Part shown: piece after piece, positions 31,180 to 40,650 of the stretch
How positions within the stretch are numbered: position 1 is the stretch's first letter
Layout: every line of letters begins with the position of its first letter
NCBI RefSeq assembly: GCF_040451425.1
Contig: NZ_CP144374.1
Span: forward strand, 558,001-622,000
From: Thermodesulfovibrio sp. 3462-1
GTDB taxonomy: Bacteria; Nitrospirota; Thermodesulfovibrionia; Thermodesulfovibrionales; Thermodesulfovibrionaceae
Reading direction: 5' to 3'
Length of the DNA: 64,000 nucleotides
The notes under the pieces: generated by a model
Database searches by the model: none
The model's input: the letters and a program-made list of their open reading frames with translations, nothing else
Told to the model about the DNA's origin: nothing
Program-made: the position numbers and the translations under genes

Positions 31180-34100
31180 TTAGAAAAAAAGATAGAGGGT
31201 ATTGACAAAGAGGAAGAGTTTCAATTCCTCATAGGTAGGCTCGCAATGTGGAGAGCATCATCCAGAATAGATTATCTATGTATTTGTTTCAATTCCTCAT
31301 AGGTAGGCTCGCAATGAAAAAGCTCGCAGGGACATGGGAAGGCGAGTTTTTGTTTCAATTCCTCATAGGTAGGCTCGCAATAAATTGAGCAGGGCATTAA
31401 AAAGTGCACTGTCATTGAGTTTCAATTCCTCATAGGTAGGCTCGCAATCAACAAAAATGTATATACTGTCAGAAAGTGGATATCCGTTTCAATTCCTCAT
31501 AGGTAGGCTCGCAATGTTTACAAAAAGTTGCTTACAGCAGAAAAGAAAAAGAAGTTTCAATTCCTCATAGGTAGGCTCGCAATCTGAATACATCCGAGAG
31601 CTTGCGGAGAGTATCAGGGAAGTTTCAATTCCTCATAGGTAGGCTCGCAATTTGTCGGTTCTATATAAAACCAGCAGGGGGAGAACAGTTTCAATTCCTC
31701 ATAGGTAGGCTCGCAATATTGTTTTTGTGAATTATGGGAGGGTTGCAAGTAATAGTTTCAATTCCTCATAGGTAGGCTCGCAATGATACTCTGTATAGTC
31801 TCCCTGGTATGTCTGAAAAGTGTTTCAATTCCTCATAGGTAGGCTCGCAATTGTATCCATTTATCAAGAAGTATGACTGCTGCTACTGTTTCAATTCCTC
31901 ATAGGTAGGCTCGCAATTAGGGTGGAGGCAAAATACAGTGATATTCGACGAAGAGTTTCAATTCCTCATAGGTAGGCTCGCAATGGATGGGAAGTTGGAT
32001 TTGCAAACTCTATACATGACGGTTTCAATTCCTCATAGGTAGGCTCGCAATACACCAGTGGAAAGAGATTTTCCATGGGGGAAAAGAGTTTCAATTCCTC
32101 ATAGGTAGGCTCGCAATGAACTAAACTACAGGCAACAGTAGCAGGAAATGGCTTGTTTCAATTCCTCATAGGTAGGCTCGCAATGGTATTAATTTTGAAA
32201 TCTGGTTTTTTATTTGGTTCTGGTTTCAATTCCTCATAGGTAGGCTCGCAATTCAGTTTTTGTCTCAGGGTTTGTATATAGTAGATAATAGTTTCAATTC
32301 CTCATAGGTAGGCTCGCAATGACTCTTTGTGATGGAGTTACCAAGGCATATCGTAAGTTTCAATTCCTCATAGGTAGGCTCGCAATTTGGAAACGCGGTA
32401 TATGGTGTGTATGTGTACGAAAGTTTCAATTCCTCATAGGTAGGCTCGCAATTCAGTCGGTTTCTTTAAAGTTGGGGGTGATGTAGGAAAGTTTCAATTC
32501 CTCATAGGTAGGCTCGCAATTAATTTCTGCCATGCTGGCACCCCCTATTAATTTTTTGTTTCAATTCCTCATAGGTAGGCTCGCAATAAGAATTATTGTT
32601 ATGTAATCGATGACCCCGAGGAGGTTTCAATTCCTCATAGGTAGGCTCGCAATTCTTTTCCAAAAAAAGAAATTGCTTTTGATTTCCCTAGTTTCAATTC
32701 CTCATAGGTAGGCTCGCAATATTTCCCTGATAAAGTAAAAAAGAGAGGAGGTGATAAGTTTCAATTCCTCATAGGTAGGCTCGCAATAATTTCCCCCTCT
32801 TAACCCAATCCCTGTGGATTGGAGTTTCAATTCCTCATAGGTAGGCTCGCAATTCTGAAGACCCAATCAGAAAGATAAATAGCTTTTACTTGTTTCAATT
32901 CCTCATAGGTAGGCTCGCAATCAGGATGCGTGAGATATACCAGATATCAGTTCCACTGTTTCAATTCCTCATAGGTAGGCTCGCAATCTAGGGATAAAAG
33001 GAAATATCCTTTCAATCGTAATAGGTTTCAATTCCTCATAGGTAGGCTCGCAATTTCTATCAGTGACGGATATTTTGTGATTCTTCTGTCGTTTCAATTC
33101 CTCATAGGTAGGCTCGCAATGTATTCCTTGAAGCCATGGAGGTAAACTTCCTTGTGGGTTTCAATTCCTCATAGGTAGGCTCGCAATCCTGTTGAAAATG
33201 AACTCAAAGCACTAAGAGTAACTCGTTTCAATTCCTCATAGGTAGGCTCGCAATCGTGTAAAGTCGAGTTTACAAGGAGTTGCTTACAGCGTTTCAATTC
33301 CTCATAGGTAGGCTCGCAATTAAAGTGGAAAATTACAAAAATCATAGACCTTCAAAGGTTTCAATTCCTCATAGGTAGGCTCGCAATTTTATGAATTTGG
33401 AATCTCCTTTGAGGAGAAACACCCGTTTCAATTCCTCATAGGTAGGCTCGCAATCTTTAGGGTTATCCTTGTTTTCAACTACATAGTTAGTTTCAATTCC
33501 TCATAGGTAGGCTCGCAATTTCACAATCTTGATTTCTGCCCCTACCGTTATATCCTGTTTCAATTCCTCATAGGTAGGCTCGCAATGAGTCAATGTATTC
33601 TTTTACAATTGTTTTTGCGTCTTCGTTTCAATTCCTCATAGGTAGGCTCGCAATGTTTGCAGGCGAATATGGAATGACTTTATTGTAGTTAGTTTCAATT
33701 CCTCATAGGTAGGCTCGCAATAGATTGATCAGGGCATCAGAGGATGCCCTGTTATTGAGTTTCAATTCCTCATAGGTAGGCTCGCAATGGAAATAGAGAA
33801 CGGTTGAGGAATCCGCTATTTGTCTGTTTCAATTCCTCATAGGTAGGCTCGCAATATAAACTGGGATGAAATACGAGAGATTGTAGGTATAGGTTTCAAT
33901 TCCTCATAGGTAGGCTCGCAATCTACAGTAGTAATCAAAAAAATTGATCTTCATGAAGTTTCAATTCCTCATAGGTAGGCTCGCAATTCAATCGGAGAAA
34001 CAGGCTTGTTAAAATTTAGAGATAGTTTCAATTCCTCATAGGTAGGCTCGCAATAAAATACAAGAAATTGCTAAAGATTTTGGAATTAGTCTGTTTCAAT

Positions 34101-34722
34101 TCCTCATAGGTAGGCTCGCAATTCGTCTTCTGCCGTTAAACATTCAAAAATTTGATAGGTTTCAATTCCTCATAGGTAGGCTCGCAATCGCTCCGTGAAT
34201 GGTTGCACACTATAAAGAATATGTAGTTTCAATTCCTCATAGGTAGGCTCGCAATTTTGGTGATCTTGATGCTATAAAAAAACTACAACAGCGTTTCAAT
34301 TCCTCATAGGTAGGCTCGCAATACGAAAGAACTAGAGGAAGAGTTGAGCTATTATATAGTTTCAATTCCTCATAGGTAGGCTCGCAATATCTACTTCAGG
34401 TGGCAGACTTTTCAGTCCTGGGTCGTTTCAATTCCTCATAGGTAGGCTCGCAATCTTTGAGGAGTTTAATAATGCTTGCTCCCCCAACTTGTTTCAATTC
34501 CTCATAGGTAGGCTCGCAATTTTTTTTGTCAATTTTGTCTTTATCAAAAAAGTAAATGGTTTCAATTCCTCATAGGTAGGCTCGCAATAAAAAATTTTGA
34601 TATAATTAAAGTAGAATAAAAAAAGTTTCAATTCCTCATAGGTAGGCTCGCAATATATTCTCTCCTACTTGCTCAATATGCATTCTCAAAATGTTTCAAT
34701 TCCTCATAGGTAGGCTCGCAAT

Positions 34723-34863
34723 CCATTTTTTATGCGAAAAATCAAAACATAATTTTCAAAGAACAATAGAATTATTTTATTTTTTATCATAAGTTCCCTT
34801 AAAAAATCAACTTTTCCTTCGTCGCTGTCCCAGCATTTTTGCATTATCAGGGATAGACGAATC
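34723..34863 (-). promoter_or_regulatory. CRISPR leader
   Basis: The 141 bp between the cas2 stop and the first repeat are strongly AT-rich and should hold the array promoter and the signals for spacer insertion. The half near the array reads, on the minus strand, with runs such as GATAAAAAATAAAATAA and TTGAAAATTATG; I cannot choose a -10 box with confidence. The half near cas2 holds a long inverted repeat, listed separately. Confidence 0.7.
34818..34861. repeat. Interrupted inverted repeat in the leader
   Basis: TTCGTC plus GTCCC on one side pair with GGGA plus GACGAA on the other across about 18 bases that include GCATTTTTGCATTAT. Related imperfect palindromes with a CAAAAA centre are known in leaders of thermophile arrays. 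It could bind Cas1-Cas2 or a host factor, or act as the terminator of the cas operon. Confidence 0.5.
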
Positions 34864-35194
34864 TCAGAGTATCACCTCTTCCCCTCCCTTCTCTATGCCC
34901 ATTATCTCCCGCCTTGTATACCAGCCTGTCCTGAAGGTATAGATAATGATGGAGTCCTCCTCTTCATTGATTATCTTCCTTAACTCACTCTTGAGCTTCT
35001 CAAGCCTTGCCACTGTTATCTCTCCCTCAAATACAGAATTCTGCACCCAGTGTAGATACTTTCTGCAAATCTTCAAAACGAGCAACAACTGGAAAATGCT
35101 CATCAACAAGACAGTCGTGTAGATACTTTCTGCAAATCTTCAAAACCTTCTGAACCCTTTCTTCTTTGACATCATAAACAAGTATTACATTCAT
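34864..35194 (-). pseudogene. cas2: cas2 interrupted by a spacer-like insertion
   Basis: Cas2 forms the structural core of the Cas1-Cas2 spacer integrase. From ATG 35194 the protein starts correctly (MNVILVYDVKEERVQKVLK, with the conserved Asp8) but after KYLH reads into a 67-bp insertion, shifts frame and stops after 55 codons. Without the insertion it would be a normal 87-residue Cas2 ending GWYTRREIMGIEKGGEEVIL. An ATG inside the insert restores the frame for residues 18-87, but that product lacks strand 1 and the Asp. It follows cas1 directly and no second cas2 is in the window. Confidence 0.93.
35050..35146. repeat. Perfect 30-bp direct repeats flanking a 37-bp insert inside cas2
   Basis: The 30 bases at 35050-35079 (starting GTGTAGATACTTTC, ending CTTCAAAAC) recur without a mismatch at 35117-35146; bases just outside differ on both sides. 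Between them, 35080-35116 is 37 bp of unique sequence. Removing one repeat and the 37 bp restores cas2 exactly. Repeat length and insert length equal those of the neighbouring CRISPR array. Confidence 0.97.
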
Positions 35195-35195
35195 T

Positions 35196-36188
35196 CTACC
35201 ATGAGGTTATAAAAGGTCTGTATTCTTCATCCCCTATGAGATGCTTCTCTATCTTGTAGAGTTCAAGCCTTATCAATTGTCTGTAAGACACATGTCTGCC
35301 GAGCCCTCTGTGCTCAAAAGTTGCCTTGAGCCGCTCATCCATCTCTCTTACAAAAACCTCTCTCCCCTTCTCATTCAAAACAATTCCGTCAAGCTTCTGT
35401 TCAAAATGCTGTGGTTTAATGATTCCTTTATTTACCAGTGTAAATATCACCCTGTCTGCAATGATCGGCTTAAAGACCTCTGCTACATCAAGATTAAGTG
35501 AAAACCTCCTGAAATTCGTGGTATGCAAGAAACCAATCCTGGGGTCAAGATGGGTATGATATATTTCGCTAAGACAGACTGTATAGAGAATAGAATTTGC
35601 AAAACTAATAAGGGCATTTAGCCGATTTTTTGGTGGTCTCCTTGTTCTACCTTCAAATATAAAATGCTCATTATCCAGAATCCTGTCAAAGGCATAGTAG
35701 TATTGCTCCCTTATGTTTCCCTCAATCGCCATCAATCCCTCTGTGTCTTTACAGGATTGTAGCGATTGAGAAATTGATTCTATTTTCTGAATATACTTTT
35801 CCAGTTGTTTTCCTCTATTTTTATAATAAGCAAGCACCTTTTTTATGTTCTCCACAGCACCCTCTACAAATTTCCTTGCAAGGATGAGCCGTTTTGATGG
35901 GTCAAGATAATGTTCAGCCTGCTTTAGTATCATATATCCAGAATTCAGATGCTGTCTTGGATAGTATGAGCCCACATAGTAGCCGTAATAGTTGAAAAAG
36001 TGCATTATAATTTCGCTTTCTGTGAGGAATTCAAGAAGTCTCTTGTTTATTGAAACTTCACCAAAGATAAAAAGTTCTGATGTGTTTTCTACAGGGATGT
36101 ATTTTTTGCCTTCTTCAGTTTCAAAATAGAGTGTGTTTCCTTTTCTTTTTAGTTCGCCATCTGAAAATATGTAAATCGTCCTTTTCAT
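35196..36188 (-). CDS. cas1: CRISPR integrase Cas1 (type I-B)
   Basis: Metal-dependent endonuclease that inserts spacers together with Cas2. From ATG 36188 (MKRTIYIFSDGELKRKGNTL) it is 330 residues; the frame open to 36215 is rejected because ATG 36188 overlaps the cas4 stop as ATGA. The metal ligands are expected in MAIEGNIREQYYYAFD (Glu), LHTTNFRRFSL (His) and NLDVAEVFKPIIAD (Asp/Glu); all are present. Complete and apparently functional, unlike the adjacent cas2. Confidence 0.95.
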   Translation of the reverse strand: MKRTIYIFSDGELKRKGNTLYFETEEGKKYIPVENTSELFIFGEVSINKRLLEFLTESEIIMHFFNYYGYYVGSYYPRQHLNSGYMILKQAEHYLDPSKRLILARKFVEGAVENIKKVLAYYKNRGKQLEKYIQKIESISQSLQSCKDTEGLMAIEGNIREQYYYAFDRILDNEHFIFEGRTRRPPKNRLNALISFANSILYTVCLSEIYHTHLDPRIGFLHTTNFRRFSLNLDVAEVFKPIIADRVIFTLVNKGIIKPQHFEQKLDGIVLNEKGREVFVREMDERLKATFEHRGLGRHVSYRQLIRLELYKIEKHLIGDEEYRPFITSW

Positions 36189-36688
36189 GACCAGCAAAAC
36201 TCCTGATAACCACATTTTGAACAGAATTTTGTTTTTTGTGCTTGCGGAGGTATCTCCATTTTAATTATTTCTTTAATCTGGGCTTGCGCTTCAATGAGCT
36301 CGGCTTTAAGCTCTTTTGTAAGGGTAACAATGATTTTTTTCTTTTCTTTTGGAAAGAGAAGTTGCCCAGTAGCTTCAATACCGAGTTGTTTTAGCCTCCA
36401 CAGATAAAAGGCAAGTTGCATCCTTGCACTTTTCTCAAAACGAGAGCTTTTCTTAACCTCACCAATCACCACATTTTCACCTTCTGTTTTTAACAAATCT
36501 ATAACAATGTTTTCAAGATGAATCTCTTTTCTTTCCCTTTTGTATGCTTCTTCTGACAGTAGCCTGCCAATCTCAATAAATGGATTTTCCTGCCATGGTG
36601 TAAGCTGCCTTGACATAAGCCAGACCTCCCGGGGGCAGATGTAATAATACCAGATAAGGGTTCCAGTGGGGTGCATTGAATTCACCAT
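36185..36688 (-). CDS. cas4: Cas4 exonuclease
   Basis: A RecB-like 4Fe-4S nuclease that trims prespacers and helps choose the PAM. The 167 residues hold the cluster cysteines C18 (YICPREVW) and C156, C159, C165 (FCSKCGYQEFC). The nuclease core is in IVIDLLKTEGENVVIGEVKKSS, with Asp and the E-x-K pair. ATG 36688 overlaps the end of cas3; a second ATG at 36676 (MHPTGTLIWYYY) is equally possible. Confidence 0.93.
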   Translation of the reverse strand: MVNSMHPTGTLIWYYYICPREVWLMSRQLTPWQENPFIEIGRLLSEEAYKRERKEIHLENIVIDLLKTEGENVVIGEVKKSSRFEKSARMQLAFYLWRLKQLGIEATGQLLFPKEKKKIIVTLTKELKAELIEAQAQIKEIIKMEIPPQAQKTKFCSKCGYQEFCWS

Positions 36689-39030
36689 AACAATAGCCCT
36701 GCTTTGGTTTTAAATCCTGTTTCATGGTCATAATAATCTTCAAGCTGATTTTGAGAGATGTAATAAGTATCCATAATTTTTGGAGGTAGATTTTCAGTAT
36801 TTGCTGGAATAGAAATGATATAATCGTAAAAATCTTTGCGAATTTGCAAAAATTCTTTTTTCCGTTCAAAAAGGTTTTTAATCATTTTAATTCTTTCAAA
36901 TTCCTTCCAAACTTTTACTGCTCTTTCGTCGTATTCAATAAATACATCTATTTCTGGATAGTCTTCCTCTATCAGTTTAAAATCAGAAATTGACAACTCA
37001 TCCGTCTCCTGTTTATCATATCTCAATCTGGAAACAGCCTCTAAAATTTCTGAGGATTCTGTCTGATTCAGTTTTTCAGTAATTTGTTGGAAATAGGTAT
37101 CAAGTAGCTGGAAAAGCTGTTTTTCATTAAAAAATTGCCTTGCAGATAGAAGTTTCTCTGTAATATCAATTAAAACAGGATCATAAATATAGGATGCATA
37201 GCGTCTGCCATGTTTGTCCGTAAGAGTGAATACTTTAACTGTGCCTTTTTTATTACCAGCATTTCTGTTACACCTTCCAGCAGACTGGATTATACTGTCA
37301 AGAGGAGCGATATCCCTGTAAACTATGTCAAAATCTATGTCTACTCCAGCCTCCACGAGTTGAGTGGACACAACTAATTTGTATTTTCCATTTCTAATTT
37401 CCTCAATTCTTTTTTGCCTTTCTAATGGAACAATATGGGTGCTGAGAAATGTTTTTGATATAGAATTGATTTTAAGAAGTGAATAGAATTTCTTGGCAGA
37501 TGCAATTGTATTAAAGATAAATAGTTTTGAATTCTCTGGATTTTCATCAATTTGATTGACAATTTGTTCAATTTTGACTGGATTTTCAATTTCCGAGTAT
37601 AACTCTATTCTATTAAGGTTATCATAATATTTAGAGGGCTCTGTTATGCTAAATATTTCATTCTTATCAAATATCAGCGGTTCGGTAGCAGTCATAAGAA
37701 TGACATATGAATTAAATTTCTCTGCAAGTAACATCAGGATTGTTTTGATAAGTTTCCAATACTTAATAGGTATAGATTGTATCTCATCAAGTATTATAAT
37801 TGAATTGATAAAGCGGTGGAATTTTCGTAAACTACTGTTTTTATTCGAAAACAATGTGTGAAAGAGTTGAACGAAAGTTGTTATTATTATTTCCGAGTTC
37901 CATCCCTCTATCAATAATTCCCCTTCTTGAGTTTCATATTCCTTTTCTTCAGTTTTGTAAAAAATCTCTGCAAGATGATGGTGTTTGAGCATGATATTTG
38001 ATGTGGGATTTGTTCCGTTTTCTTCAATTACTTTTTCAATGACCTGAGCGTTTTGCTCAATTATGCTTAGAAAAGGTAGAGAGTAAATTATTCTTGGATT
38101 GACTTTCAATTTTCTGAGCTCGCTTTTTAGTTTCAATGCAAAGGAAAGACCGGTAAGGGTCTTTCCAAGTCCTGTGGGTAAGTTGATAGAATAAAATCTT
38201 TTATTCAGATCAATATCTTTTTTCATTACCTCATGGTAAGCTTTAGTTCTTAGTTCATTAATTATGGACGGGATGGGTTTTACTTTTATTAAGTAGTTCT
38301 TTACCCAATCTTTGTCATCATAAGTCTTTCTTATCGGAATATTGGAATTTTCAAGAACTACGTCGGTTTTGTCTGCATCAAGAAGAAGCGAATAAATAAG
38401 ATTTAAAGTGAGATAAGGTGTCAAATCTTTGTTTTTCCTTATTAATTTTTTGTAAAACTTTAATTCTCTCTCAAATTCGTTAAACCATGTATTAATCAAT
38501 AGCTTTGTTAGCAAAACGGGAAGTCCTTTTTGATGCAATGTATTGCACAATGTGGAAAAAGAATGATTATTAATGCTTTCAAGCTGTGTTTGTAGTATTT
38601 GAAGATTTTTTTCATCAAATAGTGATGTTTCATCCATTACATCTATCAGGTCATCGTGATGCCTCCTTACCGCAATGTAAGCAAAAAGGGGCAAGAATAC
38701 ATTTTCATTACATGTTTTTTGACAAAATTCTTTTACGATAAAGTAGGTACATATAGCAGAAAAGAGACTGTGCGATGAATATTCAGACTTTAATTTTTGC
38801 TTAGCTGACTCTTCTGCAAAAAGATAATCCTGAAAATATCTGGTTGACTTACCTATATCGTGAGTAAGACCAATTATTCGTGCAACCTCTTTAAGCTCAT
38901 TCTGAATAGCTAACGGTTTCTCTGATAAGAAATATTCCATCAAATCAGCTACATTGATGAGATGGTCTTCCAGTAATTTATCTGGATGGGAATACAAATT
39001 AGAAGAAGACGATATTTTCCCCATTTTCAA
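36682..39030 (-). CDS. cas3: Cas3 helicase-nuclease with N-terminal HD domain
   Basis: The effector nuclease of type I systems: it unwinds and degrades DNA found by Cascade. Residues 1-240 form an HD nuclease domain (HPDKLLEDH, GLTHDIGKS with H57-D58, RRHHDD). Then come the SF2 helicase parts: Walker A NLPTGLGKTLTG near 284, Walker B ILDEIQSIP near 415, MTATEP, VSTQLVEAGVDIDFD and the QSAGRCNRN arginine-finger motif. 782 residues, or 780 from the second ATG. Overlaps cas5 by about 30 bp. Confidence 0.95.
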   Translation of the reverse strand: MKMGKISSSSNLYSHPDKLLEDHLINVADLMEYFLSEKPLAIQNELKEVARIIGLTHDIGKSTRYFQDYLFAEESAKQKLKSEYSSHSLFSAICTYFIVKEFCQKTCNENVFLPLFAYIAVRRHHDDLIDVMDETSLFDEKNLQILQTQLESINNHSFSTLCNTLHQKGLPVLLTKLLINTWFNEFERELKFYKKLIRKNKDLTPYLTLNLIYSLLLDADKTDVVLENSNIPIRKTYDDKDWVKNYLIKVKPIPSIINELRTKAYHEVMKKDIDLNKRFYSINLPTGLGKTLTGLSFALKLKSELRKLKVNPRIIYSLPFLSIIEQNAQVIEKVIEENGTNPTSNIMLKHHHLAEIFYKTEEKEYETQEGELLIEGWNSEIIITTFVQLFHTLFSNKNSSLRKFHRFINSIIILDEIQSIPIKYWKLIKTILMLLAEKFNSYVILMTATEPLIFDKNEIFSITEPSKYYDNLNRIELYSEIENPVKIEQIVNQIDENPENSKLFIFNTIASAKKFYSLLKINSISKTFLSTHIVPLERQKRIEEIRNGKYKLVVSTQLVEAGVDIDFDIVYRDIAPLDSIIQSAGRCNRNAGNKKGTVKVFTLTDKHGRRYASYIYDPVLIDITEKLLSARQFFNEKQLFQLLDTYFQQITEKLNQTESSEILEAVSRLRYDKQETDELSISDFKLIEEDYPEIDVFIEYDERAVKVWKEFERIKMIKNLFERKKEFLQIRKDFYDYIISIPANTENLPPKIMDTYYISQNQLEDYYDHETGFKTKAGLLLW

Positions 39031-39718
39031 GATAGTAAAATTTTTTCAAATATGCTGTAATTGTCCTCCCTTCTGGCTCATAAATAACATCACCGTAGTT
39101 CTCAACGATTCTTTCTGGTGTCATCCTTATAGGAATTTTTTCCTTGAAGTATTTTCTCCCCTCCTGTAATTCTATGCCCTTGTTTATGAGCATGCTTACA
39201 GGTACTACAGTAGAAATCTCGGTCCTGGGTTTTTCCATTTCTCTTGTATCATAAACTCCAACAAAACAAAAATCAGCAAGAAGTTCACTTAAACCTAACG
39301 AAACTGTATAAAATGATTGATGGGATTGAACCATATTGATGAGTTTGTCAAAAGTATCTTTATCTTGGTGCCAGACATAGACTCTGTATTTTGGTGTCTT
39401 AACAAATTCAGTTAATATCTGAGTGCGTGGCTCATGATTTTTCTTTTTAATAAGAAGAAGGTATTTGTTGTCTTTAGTGTTTATTAGATTTATTCCCATT
39501 CGCACTTTTTTTATAGGGTTTATTATCCTTAAGGCGATTTTGCAATTGTCATATCCAAAAATATTTAAATATTCATTTTTTGGAGCGCCATAAATCGCAC
39601 CTAATATGCCCGCAACTGTTGGAGGTGGTGGAAAAGAAAAGGTAAGAGGTGATGTAGTGGTGTAATATTTTCGGAAATGAGCAAAATCACCGTATAAATC
39701 AAACACAAGCACTTTCAT
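38999..39718 (-). CDS. cas5b: Cas5 of the type I-B Cascade
   Basis: Binds the 5' handle of the crRNA in Cascade. The opening VLVFDLYGDFAHFRKYYTT and SPLTFSFPPPPTVAGILGAIYG with its proline-rich loop is the standard Cas5 signature; 239 residues. The gene lies 10 bp after cas7 and overlaps cas3. The residues of Cas5d that process crRNA in type I-C are not evident. Confidence 0.93.
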   Translation of the reverse strand: MKVLVFDLYGDFAHFRKYYTTTSPLTFSFPPPPTVAGILGAIYGAPKNEYLNIFGYDNCKIALRIINPIKKVRMGINLINTKDNKYLLLIKKKNHEPRTQILTEFVKTPKYRVYVWHQDKDTFDKLINMVQSHQSFYTVSLGLSELLADFCFVGVYDTREMEKPRTEISTVVPVSMLINKGIELQEGRKYFKEKIPIRMTPERIVENYGDVIYEPEGRTITAYLKKFYYLENGENIVFF

Positions 39719-39728
39719 AGTTAAAACC

Positions 39729-40640
39729 CTAAAAAGTGAGCTCCTCTACAGTGAGATCACTTAATGCACTTTTTAAATCAATTTCCTCGCCATTTCTGAT
39801 AAGCCTGACTCTATCATCAACTTTTACTCTGACTTTTTCTATTTTGTCTTTATATTTAGCAAGAGTATCAATAAGCTTGGTTACATCTATTTTCACTTCT
39901 GATATATCTCTTATAGCTTCATCAGGGATCTCTGATTTTAAAGATATAAGTTTATCAAGTTCTCCAATGTAAAAATTTAGTCCTTCTTTATAAACAATCT
40001 GTAAAAGTATTCTTGGCATCTGTCCAAACTTTGAGCCTGAGATAAGATTTTTCGTTCCATTCCACATTCCCTCAAGCATTAAATCTATATCTTCTTCAGT
40101 AAGAGGAATATTTTGAGTTGTAGCAGCCTTTTCATTTACGACTCCATAGAAAACAATTAAAGAGTATGGAAGAATATACCGTTCTGTAAAGGTGCCTTGT
40201 TGTCTGCCAGTTGCAGAAGGCATAACTGTAGTCCCTTTGATATAAGTTAAGTCAACTTTATGTAAAGACCTTCCATATTTGAACTGAACCGGACCTGTAA
40301 GCGTAATTGTTCTATTTTCTACAGCAGTGGTGCAGCCAAAAAGACGAATATCAATACATCTTTCAATTATGGAACTATCGGCAAAGTCGTTCAATCTTTC
40401 CTCTTTTGTTTTGAGACTTCCATCTTCTTTCCTGATCTCACGAATAAAAATTTCCTGACCTTTGTAATCGTATAAATAATCTCTAATAGTTCTTTTCAAT
40501 CTCACATCAGTAACAATGGTTGCTCCTGTTTCCTCATCAATCCTCGGCTTGTTTTCATCAACAGGGTCTCCGTTTGGATTGGCATCTTTCACATCATAGA
40601 GAAACAAAATTTCTGAACGATTTTTTACTAATTCTGGCAT
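39729..40640 (-). CDS. cas7b: Cas7 backbone subunit of type I-B (Csh2 family)
   Basis: Six or so copies line the crRNA in Cascade. The opening SEILFLYDVKDANPNGDPVDENKPRIDEE is the DevR/Csh2 signature (key: D-x-NPNGDP-x4-PRID), 303 residues in all; GRSLHK and FTERYILPYSLI follow. It starts 10 bp after the type III-D RAMP gene, so the III-D and I-B parts are one transcription unit. A strong AGGAGG-like GGAGG precedes the ATG. Confidence 0.95.
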   Translation of the reverse strand: MPELVKNRSEILFLYDVKDANPNGDPVDENKPRIDEETGATIVTDVRLKRTIRDYLYDYKGQEIFIREIRKEDGSLKTKEERLNDFADSSIIERCIDIRLFGCTTAVENRTITLTGPVQFKYGRSLHKVDLTYIKGTTVMPSATGRQQGTFTERYILPYSLIVFYGVVNEKAATTQNIPLTEEDIDLMLEGMWNGTKNLISGSKFGQMPRILLQIVYKEGLNFYIGELDKLISLKSEIPDEAIRDISEVKIDVTKLIDTLAKYKDKIEKVRVKVDDRVRLIRNGEEIDLKSALSDLTVEELTF

Positions 40641-40650
40641 GTTAACCTCC

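Larger units (their letters stand above)
21554..34722 (-). CRISPR. Very large CRISPR array, 197 repeats
   Basis: By manual count 197 repeats and 196 spacers, mean unit 67.0 bp (30-bp repeat plus 36-39-bp spacer). On the plus strand the repeat begins GTTTCAATTCCTCATAGG and ends GGCTCGCAAT. Read on the minus strand it ends in ATTGAAAC, the usual crRNA 5' handle, so the array is transcribed leftward from a leader beside cas2 and the oldest spacers are at the left. The oldest part often has an end CGCAAAC instead of CGCAAT. Several spacers occur two or three times. ORFs inside it encoding repeated FQFLIGRLA or CEPTYEELK are artefacts of the repeats. Confidence 0.99.

Noticed and set aside
35050-35146. 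Simple tandem duplication or polymerase slippage as the cause of the cas2 break
   Set aside because: The two 30-bp copies are not adjacent; 37 bp of unrelated sequence lies between them, which slippage would not create.
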